Below are positions 26,501 through 34,105 of a stretch of DNA of 64,000 bases, one piece after another. Numbering within the stretch: position 1 is the first letter of the stretch; each line of letters opens with the position of its first letter. The stretch spans positions 1 to 64,000 of the forward strand of contig JASANC010000859.1 of the NCBI GenBank assembly GCA_030248135.1, in the 5' to 3' direction. Origin of the DNA: Theristus sp. LFF4_11. Lineage: Eukaryota > Nematoda > Chromadorea > Monhysterida > Xyalidae. The translations under genes and the position numbers were made by a program. The notes under the pieces were generated by a model. That model was not told the origin of the DNA and did not search any database. It saw only the letters and a program-made list of their open reading frames with translations.

Positions 26501-29500
26501 GTTTGCCAAAAATAGACGAAGCTTGCCTGTCAATGTGTGAGCCGAACTACGTGATATGTACGGACGACAAAATCTGTAAACTTCCACGTCCAACCGAAGT
26601 GTGCATCACCATGTGCGCGAATCAAACGACCATGGCCTGTAAAGACGTACGTTATACGTTTTCATCAATGACGGCACCTTGTGCCTGTGTATGTATTGTG
26701 GATTTATTCAAACGTGTCCGGACTAAAATGACGTCATTTGCTTTAAAACGCCCGTTTGTCAAAGTACAGGCACTAAAATATCAGTTTGATGTGACTGATT
26801 CGACATTCACCATTTGTTTATGGGAAGAAATCGGCTAAACGGAAAGTCTGGTTTGCAGTGAATGGCAAGCGCATGTTTTGCGGCACATGACGTCACTTCA
26901 GTGGGACACGTTTAAAAAAATAGGTCATACACAACACTGCAAACGAAATATAGGAGAAGTGCAGTTGTCGCGAAGGATTCAAAATGACTGCGGATGCATG
27001 GGAATGCGAAGAGAAAGAAGCGTACGATGGAGAATTATGCAGACCGATGACGAGACTGTGCGATGGTAACTCATCATGTGAGCAGTCTTCGGGACGATGT
27101 CAATGCCCGCCAGGCAAAGTGGCCGTGGTCGAGGGCGACGCAAGACCGTGCAGAACGGCGAGAGTGCCAACTGGTACAGTGATACAAGACTAATCCAATG
27201 CATCACAGCATGTCTCAGTTTTCAGAGACGACTTGGCAGTTGATTGATATTTCATACAGTGACCGTTGATTGCAGGTTCCAGTTGCGCGCACGGTGAGGA
27301 TTGCATCGACGGATCAAAATGCATCGAAGGACGATGCACATGTCCGCCGGGCACGTTCCGTGTTGTCAATGGGACACTTTGCGTTCAACGTTCGTGCACA
27401 ATTCAGCGTTGCAAATTTGTGAGAAAAAAATGTTAAGCTCATAGTACATATATTCGTGGCTCAGGTTATTGCAATGGCACCGCTGACGGCTGGGAGAAAA
27501 CACAAGCTGCAAAAACCGCTTACGGATTGTGTAGTCGAGACGAAAGCGGTGCGTCTTTAGTTTTTCAAGTCATTACACAAAATCGGCCAAAATTCTATTT
27601 AAATTAAAGCTACCAGCTACAAAACACATTCAGGTCACCGATCCCGTGAATGCAACGCCACTGGCCATTGGGAGGAAGTGAAAAATTTATGTATTCCAAA
27701 CAATGTCAACAGCTTTATAGAATTTGTGGTGCGCACAGCTTTATAACATGTGTACAATATAAGATTGAGAAAAAACGTCAATTTTTAAAAGCGCGTCGAT
27801 CTTGCGACTGCATTAAAGTCTGAAGCCGAAACTTGCACCACATGCAGTCATTTGGTTCCAATTGATTGTGTGTGAAAATTTCAGCTTCAGACCTTAATGC
27901 AGTCGCGAGATTGAAACGTTTTAAAAAATTGACGTTTTTTATCACCGTCTATTCACGAATTGGTAAACTTTTTGAGTAATCCATGCAGGTTGGTGCTGGC
28001 GGAAGCAGTGTTGGCGAAGAGGCGGGCGGCGTCAGCAGCAATTTTGACAAATACAAAGATGATCCAAGCGCATGCGAAATGGTACTGGAGGCAGTGGAGC
28101 GCAAAGTTCCGTTCTACTCTCAATGGGAAGCGGAAGATCTCGTCAACCTGTTGTGGGCTGTCATTTCCAAATGTCCGATACCGCAGCTAAAAACGGCAGA
28201 CAAAACTTGGGATAAAAAATTGTCTTTGGTAAAACTTATTCAAGACCATTGCGATACGTGTTTATATCAGACCGCACTGCAGCAGACAGAGTATAATTTT
28301 TGAAATCTTCTATTGATTCCATTTTCAGAAATTTCTATCAATAATGGATCGAATGATCGACGATCATAATCGAATTTATGTCGAAAATAATCCGGCTGTT
28401 TCAACTAGATATTTATTTGTTATGGAACGAGTGGCCCACGTTATGAGCACCAATTTCTTGCGCTTTCAAACAGCCAAAGCGCTGTCCAGGACAATTAAGC
28501 TGAGCAATGGCTCTGAAATTGACATTCCGGAAGCAAATTTGACATATCGCGGCTATTACAAAAAACAAATAGGCAAGATTATTTGCTTTGCAACTTTTCA
28601 AGTATTTCCAGTTTCAAAATAATTTTTAAACCCAACCCATGATTAGTGCTTATGCAAACCGTTCTCCAACAGTGTTCCAAATTTCCGATTCAAAATATTT
28701 TTTAAACCAGAACTTGAGCAGCAATATAGTTTTCTACCCCCTGCTTCCCCAACGCCGTGTACCCTCAGACGTGAATACAATTTTACAGAAGTGCACAATT
28801 ATATAATCCGGCCAGGCCAAGGGTTTCCCGCAGTTGGTAAAGGCGCAAAAACGTTGTGCAGCATGACGACAGATCGTTTGCGCTCACCTGGTAAAGATCA
28901 ACATGATAAACCACTGATAATACATTGGATTATCTAGTATCATGTTATACATGCAGGTATACTGCAACACAAAGACCGATTCTCGATGGCTTGTTCGTTC
29001 CTTCGCATACAATTGCCTACAACGTCCAAGCAACGTCGCAGCTTGCCGGAAGGCTCTAAACTAAAAATGGCATCGCATGTGATCAGCGTCACCACTTCGT
29101 TAGACCTGAGCACAACACGCGATGTCCTCGTGACACTTACCTTCAACTTACCGAAGGTAACCAAAGCAACAATGTAATGGGCACTGTATATTGCATGTGC
29201 GAAATTACAATGCAGCTGACTAATTTGTCAACGTTTCAGCCCATTCCAAAAGAAAACCTGCAGTGTGGATGGCTGGACTTGGAACCCGAATCTGAAGAAT
29301 CGTGAGCTAAACGCCATTCAAAATTGTTTTTAATTTACATGCACATGCGACAAAACTATTAACTGTGCCATTTTAAGACGATTCCGGACAGACGGATGTG
29401 CCGTCGAAAAATCGGTCAACAAAAAGTGTACCTGTGTGTGCACGCACACAACGAACTATGCATTGCGAATGCGCATAGATCCTGAACCGGTGAACTGCAG

Positions 29501-30958
29501 TCGTTGTGTTGTCAGACACCACAAAAAAGTTGAACGACACATTTCCTTTGCACTAACTGAAAATCACATTTCAGGAACCCGATCCCCATTACAATATTAT
29601 TCGTTATCTAACTTATTTCTGCTTTGGAGGATCAATCATGTTTGTCTTGATCTCGCTGTTCATATTGCTCTATATTCGGTATGTGTAACGCGTGTCGCTC
29701 ATGACCGCTACGCTGTGGAAAATGTCGATGATACAAGTGTTTTCTCGTATTGCAGCAAAATGCTAACGAAGCGCATTGTGATTTTCCGGAATTTAGTACT
29801 TTCATTGCTGATGGCGCAAGCATTCTTCATTGGCAGCATGCACACAACGCAATCAGAGGTCACTTAATACTAATCAGAGGCAATTAACTTCGAGCAACTG
29901 ATGTAAAACAACGCCTTTTCAGATTGCATGTCGTATCATAGGCGCCGTGATCCACTTCTGGTATTTGGCATTCTGCATGTGGACCGTCTGCCTTGCGCTG
30001 AATCTGCTCGCGTTGTCGAGAGCTAATCCGCTGGTATGTGAAACCCGTAGTTCACCATGAAATCCAGCTGGTTACAACAAACAAATCTTGCAGGTTGTAA
30101 AAGTGATCGGAGTTGCTTCCTGGATGAATACACTGATTGCGTATGGTCTGCCGTTAGCCTTTGTAGTTCTTACCAGCATGGTATTATGGGACACTGGCTA
30201 CCACGGATATTACTTGTACGGTTAAGTTTCAGAGACACACATTTTATCTGAAATGGCTACCGAGATTATACAAAACATTTCAGTTGTTGGCTGGCACCAA
30301 ACAAAGAATTGGGCTTTGCATTCACCGCAATTATTTTGCCGTTGTTCACGGTCTGTCTTCAGCTTACATGTTGAAAAATGTAAAAACTATGCTTTAGACA
30401 GTCACATGGATACCGGATTTGAATATCACTATTTCAGGTCAATTTTATGATCACAATTTATGCCATAATGAATCCATCCAAAGTCGACTCATCAAAGGCA
30501 CATTTCGAAAGTGCACAATTCTATGTTCATGTCACTGAGTAAGTTCCAAACAAAAAACTTTATAAAAAATTGAAAGCAAACCTGCCAGAACCCCGAAAGT
30601 CGTAACTGCTAACCAATCGTTTCAGTGCCACAAGGCGATTCCTTGTGGTCATATCGCCTCTGCAGCTGCTTTGTTTTCTGTTCAGCGGGCTTTACTTTTT
30701 CCACATCGATCCCGACTTCAGCGTCATATGCATCTACGCGTTCTTGGTGATGAACACAGTGCTCGGTGTCGCAATATTTATTTCTCTCATGTTCAACAAT
30801 CATGAGGTACGCCAATCTCGTTTGATTCGATGATAGACAGAAAGTTGTACCATCATGATCGTGAATGAAAACAAAATTTTCAGGTCAGCGAGGGGTTGTT
30901 TCGCCAGGACTATCAAGTGGCTGCAGGAGAAAACACAAACCATTTCTATGTCTGGTGA
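2420..30958 (+). CDS. Giant adhesion-type GPCR with sushi, C-type lectin, EB, HormR, GAIN/GPS and 7TM domains (62 exons, about 3,990 aa)
   Basis: This reads as one cell-surface receptor of the adhesion/secretin (7tm_2) family. I placed 62 exons by GT-AG sites (one GC-AG). Splice phases match at all 61 junctions and the coding total, 11,973 nt, is divisible by three. Domains in order: signal peptide; three [sushi, 2-Cys linker, CTLD, sushi-like, sushi] modules; 11 sushi; HormR-like/EB/CTLD cassettes; EB array; HormR; GAIN; GPS; 7TM; about 25-residue tail. Family knowledge: GAIN proteins self-cleave at the GPS and signal through a tethered agonist; sushi and CTLD domains bind proteins or glycans, so a recognition receptor is plausible (inference). 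The first exon is less certain than the rest. An automated model might split the gene, most likely at the 20488-26139 intron. Confidence 0.8.
2890..3265. repeat. Degenerate CTGG/CCAG-rich repeat in candidate intron 1
   Basis: Short motifs such as AACTGGCCA, GCTGGACA and CTGTCCAG recur irregularly in both orientations, giving a self-complementary, low-complexity tract. It keeps one plus-strand frame open by repetition, but nothing suggests it is coding. Confidence 0.4.
4325..6222 (+). CDS. Receptor module 1: sushi - linker - C-type lectin domain - sushi-like - sushi (exons 2-7)
   Basis: Exons are 4325-4540 (sushi), 4608-4658 (17-residue linker with two Cys), 4718-4929 plus 5443-5686 (CTLD), 5758-5919 (four-Cys sushi-like, with PYTAD and DTWD) and 6016-6222 (sushi). 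The CTLD has the WVGAY core and a GEPDNANGDD stretch. The EPD at the EPN/QPD position and the acidic residues that follow are compatible with Ca2+-dependent sugar binding. Each sushi exon is phase 1-1, the classic exon-shuffling unit. Modules 2 and 3 repeat this order. Confidence 0.8.
6223..6916. other. Intron between receptor modules 1 and 2
   Basis: A 694-bp intron with a GTGCGT donor and a TTTTTTAG acceptor. I see no repeat, exon or RNA gene in it. Confidence 0.5.
6917..8384 (+). CDS. Receptor module 2: sushi - linker - C-type lectin domain - sushi-like - sushi (exons 8-13)
   Basis: Exons are 6917-7123, 7194-7244, 7322-7530, 7603-7852, 7946-8107 and 8184-8384, with the same phases and order as module 1. 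The CTLD shares the VDSLE start, the NGKCY and AAH.ACF strings and the ALVHGHLAYI block with module 1, so this is a recent tandem duplication. The motif at the Ca2+ site is QPNNANGND, against EPDNANGDD in module 1. The three lectin domains may therefore differ in ligand choice (inference). N-glycosylation sequons are frequent. Confidence 0.8.
8525..10048 (+). CDS. Receptor module 3: sushi - linker - C-type lectin domain - sushi-like - sushi (exons 14-19)
   Basis: Exons are 8525-8731, 8824-8871, 8962-9164, 9256-9508, 9591-9749 and 9845-10048. The layout is that of modules 1 and 2 but the lectin domain is more diverged: the conserved VHGHLAYI block has become FDGYLAVL, and the motif is TEPDDSGGSED. 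The ten-residue block PYTADAGTDL in the sushi-like exon ties it to the other two copies. Confidence 0.78.
10076..10265. mobile_element. Tourist-like (PIF/Harbinger-type) MITE in a receptor intron
   Basis: The terminal inverted repeats are AGGCCAATTCATGCAC and its exact reverse complement, flanked by a 3-bp TTA duplication (10073-10075 with an adjusted boundary, and 10265-10267). TTA/TAA duplications and AGGCC-type ends are typical of PIF/Harbinger elements. The interior carries GACGTGACGTG and GACGTGCC motifs, which are also the core of the minisatellite at 15336-16353. No coding capacity. Confidence 0.7.
10352..14005 (+). CDS. Receptor sushi array: eleven consecutive sushi (CCP) exons (exons 20-30)
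   Basis: Each exon is 207-225 nt, phase 1-1, and encodes one domain with four Cys and a DTW or NTW-type tryptophan near the end. Exon starts: 10352, 10674, 10955, 11233, 11739, 12025, 12316, 12844, 13205, 13502, 13796. Two alternating types are visible: a VPVN/VPVG type and an ND(Q/I)P type with ITY. Several are exactly 210 nt, which suggests tandem exon duplication in pairs. Sushi domains usually form extended rods that bind proteins; this block would hold the ligand-binding end well away from the membrane. Confidence 0.82.
11446..11738. other. Receptor intron, nothing recognised
   Basis: A 293-bp intron between two sushi exons, GTAAGA donor and TTTTAAG acceptor. Nothing else is evident. 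Confidence 0.5.
12526..12843. other. Receptor intron, nothing recognised
   Basis: A 318-bp AT-rich intron between sushi exons, GTAAGT donor and TTGCAG acceptor. No repeat or exon recognised. Confidence 0.5.
14070..15314 (+). CDS. Receptor block: HormR-like unit, two EB modules and the fourth C-type lectin domain (exons 31-35)
   Basis: Exons 14070-14165 and 14230-14571 encode a HormR-like stretch (a Trp, then Cys-x-x-Gly, Arg-Thr-Cys, Gly-Tyr-Trp and a final Cys), followed by two Cys-rich EB-type modules of the form CxxGExCxGxSxC with CVC. Exons 14657-14834, 14916-15057 and 15170-15314 form a CTLD with the VWIGF core and WKFDDC ending. It lacks an EPN/QPD motif, so classical Ca2+-dependent sugar binding is unlikely. 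Splice phases join without conflict to the sushi array and to the next block. Confidence 0.75.
15336..16353. mobile_element. PIF/Harbinger-type MITE containing an expanded minisatellite, in a receptor intron
   Basis: A TAA duplication (15333-15335 and 16354-16356) flanks terminal inverted repeats starting AGGCC and continuing into ACCTGACGTATGC on both sides. The interior is about 15 copies of a 56-61 bp unit containing GTGACGTGCC, CATACGTCTGTATGAACGG and CAATAACA. Unit length varies with the number of GTGCC repeats. All three minus-strand frames stay open across it because the unit lacks stop codons; this is an artefact of repetition, not a gene. Confidence 0.75.
16380..18791 (+). CDS. Receptor block: HormR-like/EB cassettes, Thr-rich linker and fifth C-type lectin domain (exons 36-41)
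   Basis: Exons are 16380-16684, 16874-17278, 17627-17810, 17871-18116, 18189-18336 and 18415-18791. The order is HormR-like (Trp-Pro-His, then CEGG, FC and GVW), three EB modules, a Thr/Pro/Asn linker with N-glycosylation sequons, a second HormR-like unit (NNWTS, CDIGG, DGKW), two EB modules, a CTLD (VWLGL, WKFDDC) and the first half of a third HormR-like unit (GDDIWPATAP). This repeats the HormR-EB-CTLD order of the preceding block, so the cassette was probably duplicated as a unit. Confidence 0.75.
17279..17626. other. Receptor intron with an imperfect inverted repeat
   Basis: A 348-bp intron. Sequence near 17306-17375 (CACATGTTCGTGCAC, then TTATCGATT) recurs in reverse complement near 17490-17565 (AATCGATAAGTGCAC, then GTGCACGAACATGTG). 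It is probably a decayed foldback or MITE. Confidence 0.45.
18792..19101. other. Receptor intron, nothing recognised
   Basis: A 310-bp intron inside the third HormR-like unit. It separates low-GC sequence from the unusually GC-rich exon at 19102. No repeat recognised. Confidence 0.5.
19102..20487 (+). CDS. Receptor EB array, first part: end of HormR-like unit plus five EB modules (exons 42-43)
   Basis: Exon 19102-19733 (632 nt) is the longest in the gene and GC-rich. It completes a HormR-like unit (KCIRT, SRWGAVDSAQC) and then encodes four EB modules in series of the form SCxxGxxCxGDxxC with a C-x-C close. Exon 20317-20487 adds a fifth (CAHGEICGGNSYC). Both exons end in phase 0. EB modules are small disulfide-rich extracellular units with no known enzymatic role. 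Confidence 0.75.
19793..19960. repeat. Dispersed repeat, partner of an inverted copy near 54826-54975
   Basis: TTATTGTGGTC followed by GATGACGCGGGAATTC and CAAAATTGG matches, in reverse complement, sequence in ZNRF intron 2 (CCAATTTTG, GAATTACCGCGTCAT, GACCACAATAA). The element family is not recognised. Confidence 0.4.
20031..20266. mobile_element. TA-flanked MITE with CRE palindromes in its ends, copy 1
   Basis: A 236-bp element starting TATTGTGGATTTATTC and ending AATAGGTCACA. The inverted termini both contain AAACGTGTCC and a TGACGTCA palindrome. Two more copies are in this window (26694-26929 and, inverted, 61161-61395). TA at both ends suggests a Tc1/mariner-type non-autonomous element. 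It sits in a receptor intron. Confidence 0.65.
21335..21600. repeat. Repeat whose inverted partner at about 33998-36125 is split by a LINE
   Basis: This stretch (GTACACGTCAAAAATTGTCC, then CTCTATGAAATGGACATAAT, then GAGACGCTTCGAAC and ATCCGGATTTTTTTCCCTTA) occurs in reverse complement at 33998-34060 and 35946-36125. The two parts there are separated by the retrotransposon at about 34100-35945, so this copy is the uninterrupted form. Confidence 0.6.
22157..22640. repeat. Tandem repeat, about 173-bp unit, roughly 2.8 copies
   Basis: GTGTGCGCCCTTTCA, CACTTTCACAGTC and AAATGTTTCCTGGGG recur at about 22157, 22330 and 22500. The inverted version lies at about 39300-39545. It is part of the 4.2-kb composite element. 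Confidence 0.7.
22720..24960. repeat. Satellite-like tandem array, about 149-bp unit, about 15 copies
   Basis: The unit contains AATTCAATGCGCTGATCACG, TTACGTGAGCAACT, GAATCGTGACGATTTCGG and GAATCGGCCGTGG. Starts recur near 22728, 22878, 23058, 23206, 23355, 23504 and onward to 24833. One unit near 22930-22990 has a 31-bp internal duplication. Units diverge toward the right end. Confidence 0.85.
25039..26066. mobile_element. 1.03-kb TIR module at the end of composite element copy 1
   Basis: Long inverted termini of roughly 140 bp begin ATCTAAAAATGCGGGAGACG and run to CATATTTTTGCGCCG. They are found forward at 25039-25190 and inverted at 25930-26066. The same module is at 36561-37591. The interior shows no transposase. 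Confidence 0.65.
26140..27389 (+). CDS. Receptor EB array, second part (exons 44-46)
   Basis: Exons are 26140-26646, 26960-27173 and 27276-27389. The first is 169 codons with two or three divergent Cys-rich modules (CDGANPC, CVCLKPRY, CGCSAGRSF, ending MACKD). The second continues with CSCREGF and a standard EB module (GELC, GNSSC, GRCQCPPGK). The third is one compact EB module (SSCAHGEDC, GRCTCPPG). Phase 0 at 26140 matches the exon at 20317-20487 across the transposon-bearing intron, which is why I join the two halves. Confidence 0.7.
26694..26929. mobile_element. TA-flanked MITE with CRE palindromes, copy 2
   Basis: Same length and termini as the copy at 20031-20266 and highly similar throughout, including GACTGATTCGACATTCACCA. 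It lies in the intron between receptor exons 44 and 45. Confidence 0.65.
27465..27728 (+). CDS. Receptor hormone-receptor (HormR) domain (exons 47-48)
   Basis: Exons 27465-27548 and 27634-27728 encode a Cys/Trp pattern typical of the HormR domain that precedes GAIN in many adhesion GPCRs: YCNGTADGWEKT, then GLC, then REC, GHW and LC. The earlier HormR-like units in the EB region follow the same spacing. Confidence 0.7.
27989..29489 (+). CDS. Receptor GAIN domain and GPS autoproteolysis motif (exons 49-54)
   Basis: Exons 27989-28228 and 28329-28572 give the helical GAIN-A part. Exons 28711-28890, 28957-29156, 29240-29301 and 29378-29489 give the beta-rich GAIN-B part, ending in the GPS. The typical strand pair is visible (SHVISVTTSLD, then VLVTLTFNLP). 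All four GPS cysteines are present (QCGWLD, TDGC, CTCVC). The cleavage site reads H-T-T-N-Y-A: His at -2 and Thr at +1 are kept, while the usual Leu at -1 is Thr. Cleavage would expose the tethered agonist TNYALRMRI. Confidence 0.8.
28573..28710 (+). other. GC-AG intron in the GAIN domain
   Basis: The exon ends ATAG followed by GCAAGA, the strong GC-AG donor consensus. No GT donor in the right phase exists nearby. The acceptor ATATTTTTTAAACCAG at 28710 restores phase 1 and opens a clean frame of 60 codons. Confidence 0.55.
29575..30958 (+). CDS. Receptor seven-transmembrane domain and short tail (exons 55-62)
   Basis: Exons are 29575-29678, 29756-29858, 29923-30033, 30094-30220, 30265-30350, 30438-30538, 30626-30806 and 30884-30958. 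They encode seven hydrophobic helices, for example YFCFGGSIMFVLISLFILL (TM1), HFWYLAFCMWTVCLALNLL (TM3) and FAFTAIILPLFT (TM5). The conserved disulfide pair of family B GPCRs is present: Cys at the start of TM3 (IACRII) and CWLAP in extracellular loop 2. Exon 30265 uses an acceptor (CTACCGAG) with a weak pyrimidine tract, chosen because it alone keeps phase. The cytoplasmic tail ends HFYVW at the stop 30956-30958. Confidence 0.85.
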
Positions 30959-32040
30959 ACAGAGAAACAAAAAGACGAGATTGATTTTTCATATCAATCA
31001 CCAGTTGTTCATTTATTCACCGCTGTGTAACTTCTTTATAACAGCGACTGAAACACGGTATGAAAAAAGAGGGCCCGGATTTTTGTCGTTAGAAAATTAA
31101 AGATTCATGTTCTTTCTGGATGTTAAAATTATTATGCTTTAACGTCAAATAAAATGTATGAAACAGAGAAGAGAGCTGTTATCCACCAAAAATTTGGCGC
31201 ATCATTTGAAGACAAATTTTTTTGGGCAAAAATATCTTTCTATCATTATCATAAAAAAAGACAAAACGACAAAACAAAAAGACCACAAAAAGTCTTGCTT
31301 GAAAACCTGACTCAAATTATAACACAGCAGCTCAATGCTGAAACAAACGATGGAACTGCAACCGTACACACAAACAAACGATTACACAGGATCTCGTTTA
31401 GTTTGTAATCAGAATTAGAATACAATTTTTTGATTTTTCATGGACACCGATACGGGCGACAATAACGACACCGATCCTGAATTTTTTCAGTGTTTGTGTT
31501 CTGCAGAACCACAGGAAAGTGTGATGTTTCATTTTTTGGCGTGGATGGATAGGGTGTTAGTATACTTTCACATAGCAGGAAGATTTTTTATTTCATCACT
31601 AATGATGAAAGTTATGGCCGATTGAACTTTTAAAGTTTTTGCAATGAGTTTTCTGAAATAACATTATGGTATCTTAGTTCGCTGCCGCGCCTCCCACGAT
31701 TAACGAAAGCAAAAAGCACAGGTGAAAAATAGCTCTGCTCGGCGACAGGAAAAGTTGTGCATGGAGGATTTCGATTTGTGGTTTTTAGCAAAAATAATTG
31801 TTAATTGATCAATAAACTAAAAGAAAACTGTTTCAAAAAATTGAAAAAAACTCGTGTGCACGCATAACAATAAAAATAAAATAACCAGTTGCTTCACTAA
31901 TTTGACTACAAAAACGTACCATTTGCACATACCAGTTAGATTTTTAGTTGTTAGAAATTTTTTTGCTTTTTTTACCATGTGCCAAAAAAATTTGAAAAGT
32001 TTTTACTCCCCCCTACGATTTTCCATCTCCTCTCGGATCC
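30959..32040. other. 3' UTR and AT-rich intergenic sequence
   Basis: After the receptor stop the sequence is AT-rich with short spurious frames. No gene or recognisable repeat is seen until the C/G-rich tracts begin near 32010. Confidence 0.5.
31148..31153 (+). promoter_or_regulatory. Candidate poly(A) signal AATAAA of the receptor gene
   Basis: AATAAA lies 190 nt after the receptor stop codon in AT-rich sequence, a plausible 3' UTR length. Confidence 0.4.
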
Positions 32041-32310
32041 CCCCGCCCTTCCGCCCCCCTACGATTTTGGGTCGACCCCCCCCCAGTACCGAAGACGTGG
32101 GGGGAGGGAGGGGGGGGAGTTACACCCCCCAGAGCACCCGAGACCTCCGCGTGGGGGGGGGGTGGGAAGGGGGTCACGCGACACCCACCCACGCCTGGGG
32201 GGTGTCACTGTACCATGACTCTTTTTTAGTGGGGGGGGGGGGTGTCAGTCATCATGTCATGACTCACACCCCCCACTAAAAAAATTTTCGGCACCGTGGG
32301 GGGTTGCCCT
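32041..32310. repeat. C/G-homopolymer-rich repeat fragment
   Basis: Runs of C and G alternate, with CAGTACCGAAGACG, TCACGCGACACCC and GGGTGTCAGTC between them. It is related to the element at 32763-33326 but rearranged, and no paired termini were found. G-runs are dense enough to form G-quadruplexes on either strand. Confidence 0.55.
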
Positions 32311-32349
32311 TCTTTTCTAAAAACCGACACGCTCGTTGTCGGACATTGC

Positions 32350-32445
32350 TAAAACAGACCTGATTCAAATCTTACTCCTAAAGCCTATAATCCTAAGTCA
32401 AACCTGATCCTAACCTAATCCTAACCTAAGCCAAGCCTTTTCAAG
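32350..32445. repeat. Telomere-like CCTAA tract
   Basis: Repeated CCTAA/CCTAAT/CCTAAG motifs, ending GCCAAGCCTTTT, equivalent to TTAGG-type repeats on the minus strand. The same tail (AAAAGGCTTGGCTTAGG) occurs at 56969 and 57824, so this belongs to a dispersed repeat rather than to a telomere. Confidence 0.5.
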
Positions 32446-32762
32446 AAGGAAGATGTCAGAACAATTGCGTTTTGAACAAGTTATTGTTGGGGTCGGAGCG
32501 TGTGCACGCGCGCTAGTGGATCATGAGCATGATCATGCCGATGCCCGTGCGCGTGCGTTTTAAAAAAGAAGCGCCAGGTTCCCGATGCGTCCCGAACTGA
32601 ACTCCCAAATGATGGATGACTCCCCCCCCGTCCCATATGGCGCGGAACCTTTCCAGATTTTGTTTCGTACAAATTAGCCCCTTTTCCAAACCGATGTCAT
32701 GTCATGCATCTTCTTGCGTGTTGACCTGACCCTCAAAACGCCACTGATTTTCCACTATCCAC

Positions 32763-33326
32763 CAGTACCGTGGGCGAGGGGAGGTGGGGGGGGGGTACAC
32801 CCCCCCAGAGCACCAGAGACCGTCGGGTGGGGGGTGGTGGGGGGCACCGTGCCACCCCCCCCCCTAAAACCGGGCACCCCCCCCCCCCCATCGGACCCCC
32901 CCTCGAAAATTTGGCCGACACCCCCCCCACACCCCCCATGACATTTTGTCTGGCGGAGACCCCCCCCAAAATTTTCCGTACACCGTAAATTTTTTTTCGA
33001 AAATCATGATTTTTTGTCTATAAAGTCCATAATATAAGCTGAATATATGATAACTTGACCATCTTCATTGTAATTTCAACGATTTTGCAGCAAAATTTTG
33101 CGTTTTTCCATCAAAATTTAAGCGAAAAATTATCATGGGGGGGTGGGGGGGGGGGTGGACCCCCCACAGAAAATTTTGAAAAAATGCACCCCCCCATGGG
33201 ACCCCCATGGGGGGGTCCCACGTTACCATAGGTTGGACCCCCCCTCACTTTTTGGTCGGCACCCCCCCCCCCCCACGGCACCATACCCCCCCCCCCTTCG
33301 AAAATTGTTTTGGGCCCACGGTACTG
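32763..33326. mobile_element. hAT-like non-autonomous element packed with C/G homopolymers, 8-bp TSD
   Basis: Perfect 13-bp inverted termini CAGTACCGTGGGC and GCCCACGGTACTG are flanked on both sides by CTATCCAC (32755-32762 and 33327-33334). An 8-bp duplication and CAG-starting termini fit the hAT superfamily. The 564-bp interior alternates long C or G runs with AT-rich sequence (TTATCATATATTC in reverse). Partial copies are at 56325-56415, 57261-57710 and 62290-62341. Confidence 0.75.
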
Positions 33327-33479
33327 CTATCCACCCAGCTCGACTCGAGTGAAAGAAAACATACCGACCGACTTGGAATTCAATCAATTCTGATGATGTC
33401 GCGACGACACGACACGAAACAGCAACCAGACAACGTAGCGCTTGCAAACGGAGCAGCTCGGACAGTAGCGAAAGTGCGG

Positions 33480-33995
33480 GCCCGGGGGGTGGGGGTGCAC
33501 GCACCTACATAGTTGTTCCAGAGCCGAGGGGTTGGGGCGGGCGATATAGATAGCTGGAGCAAATTTTCCAGATAGATAGATAGCTGGAAAATTTTGGGGG
33601 GGGGGCCGCGGGGGGGGCCATGTGACTTTGGGGGGGCCGGTCAAAATTTTGAAATTTGATAGATAGATAGCTAAAACGCTAAAAAGCTATAAAAACAGCA
33701 AAATAATGCTAAAAATACACTAAAAATCAAGTATAAACGCGTATTTTACCTAAAATTAGCAAAATTTTCAAGAATTACAAGCAAAAATAGTCAATTTTGG
33801 GCAAAAATTGACTCATTTTATGTCTTCGAAGACAAAAATTTTCAGATAGATAGCTGGCTGAAAATTTTTTTAGATAGATAATAGCTGAGCCGAAAAAACC
33901 TGTCTGATAGAGATAGATTCGAAAATTTTTTGGGGGGGGGGGGCGGGGGGGCCCCCCCCCCCCCCCCCCCCCCCCCCGCCTAGAACAACTATGCG
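33480..33995. repeat. C/G-rich and GATA-rich repeat; left arm of a region bounded by inverted ends
   Basis: CATAGTTGTTCCAGAGCCGA followed by GGGGTTGGGGCGGGCGATAT at 33509-33550 is matched in reverse complement at 36160-36208. Between 33550 and 33920 there are AGATAGATAGCTGG repeats, followed by a run of about 35 G/C bases. Confidence 0.55.
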
Positions 33996-34105
33996 CACCT
34001 AGGGTTAGGGGAAAAAAATCCGGATTTTTTTTTAATTAAAAAACTTTTTTAAATTTTTATCATATTTATCATATTTATCATATTTTATCATTTTTATCGT
34101 ATCAA

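Noticed and set aside
31979..33512. Several Pro/Gly/His-rich frames on both strands
   Set aside because: They are translations of C/G homopolymer runs in the hAT-like element.
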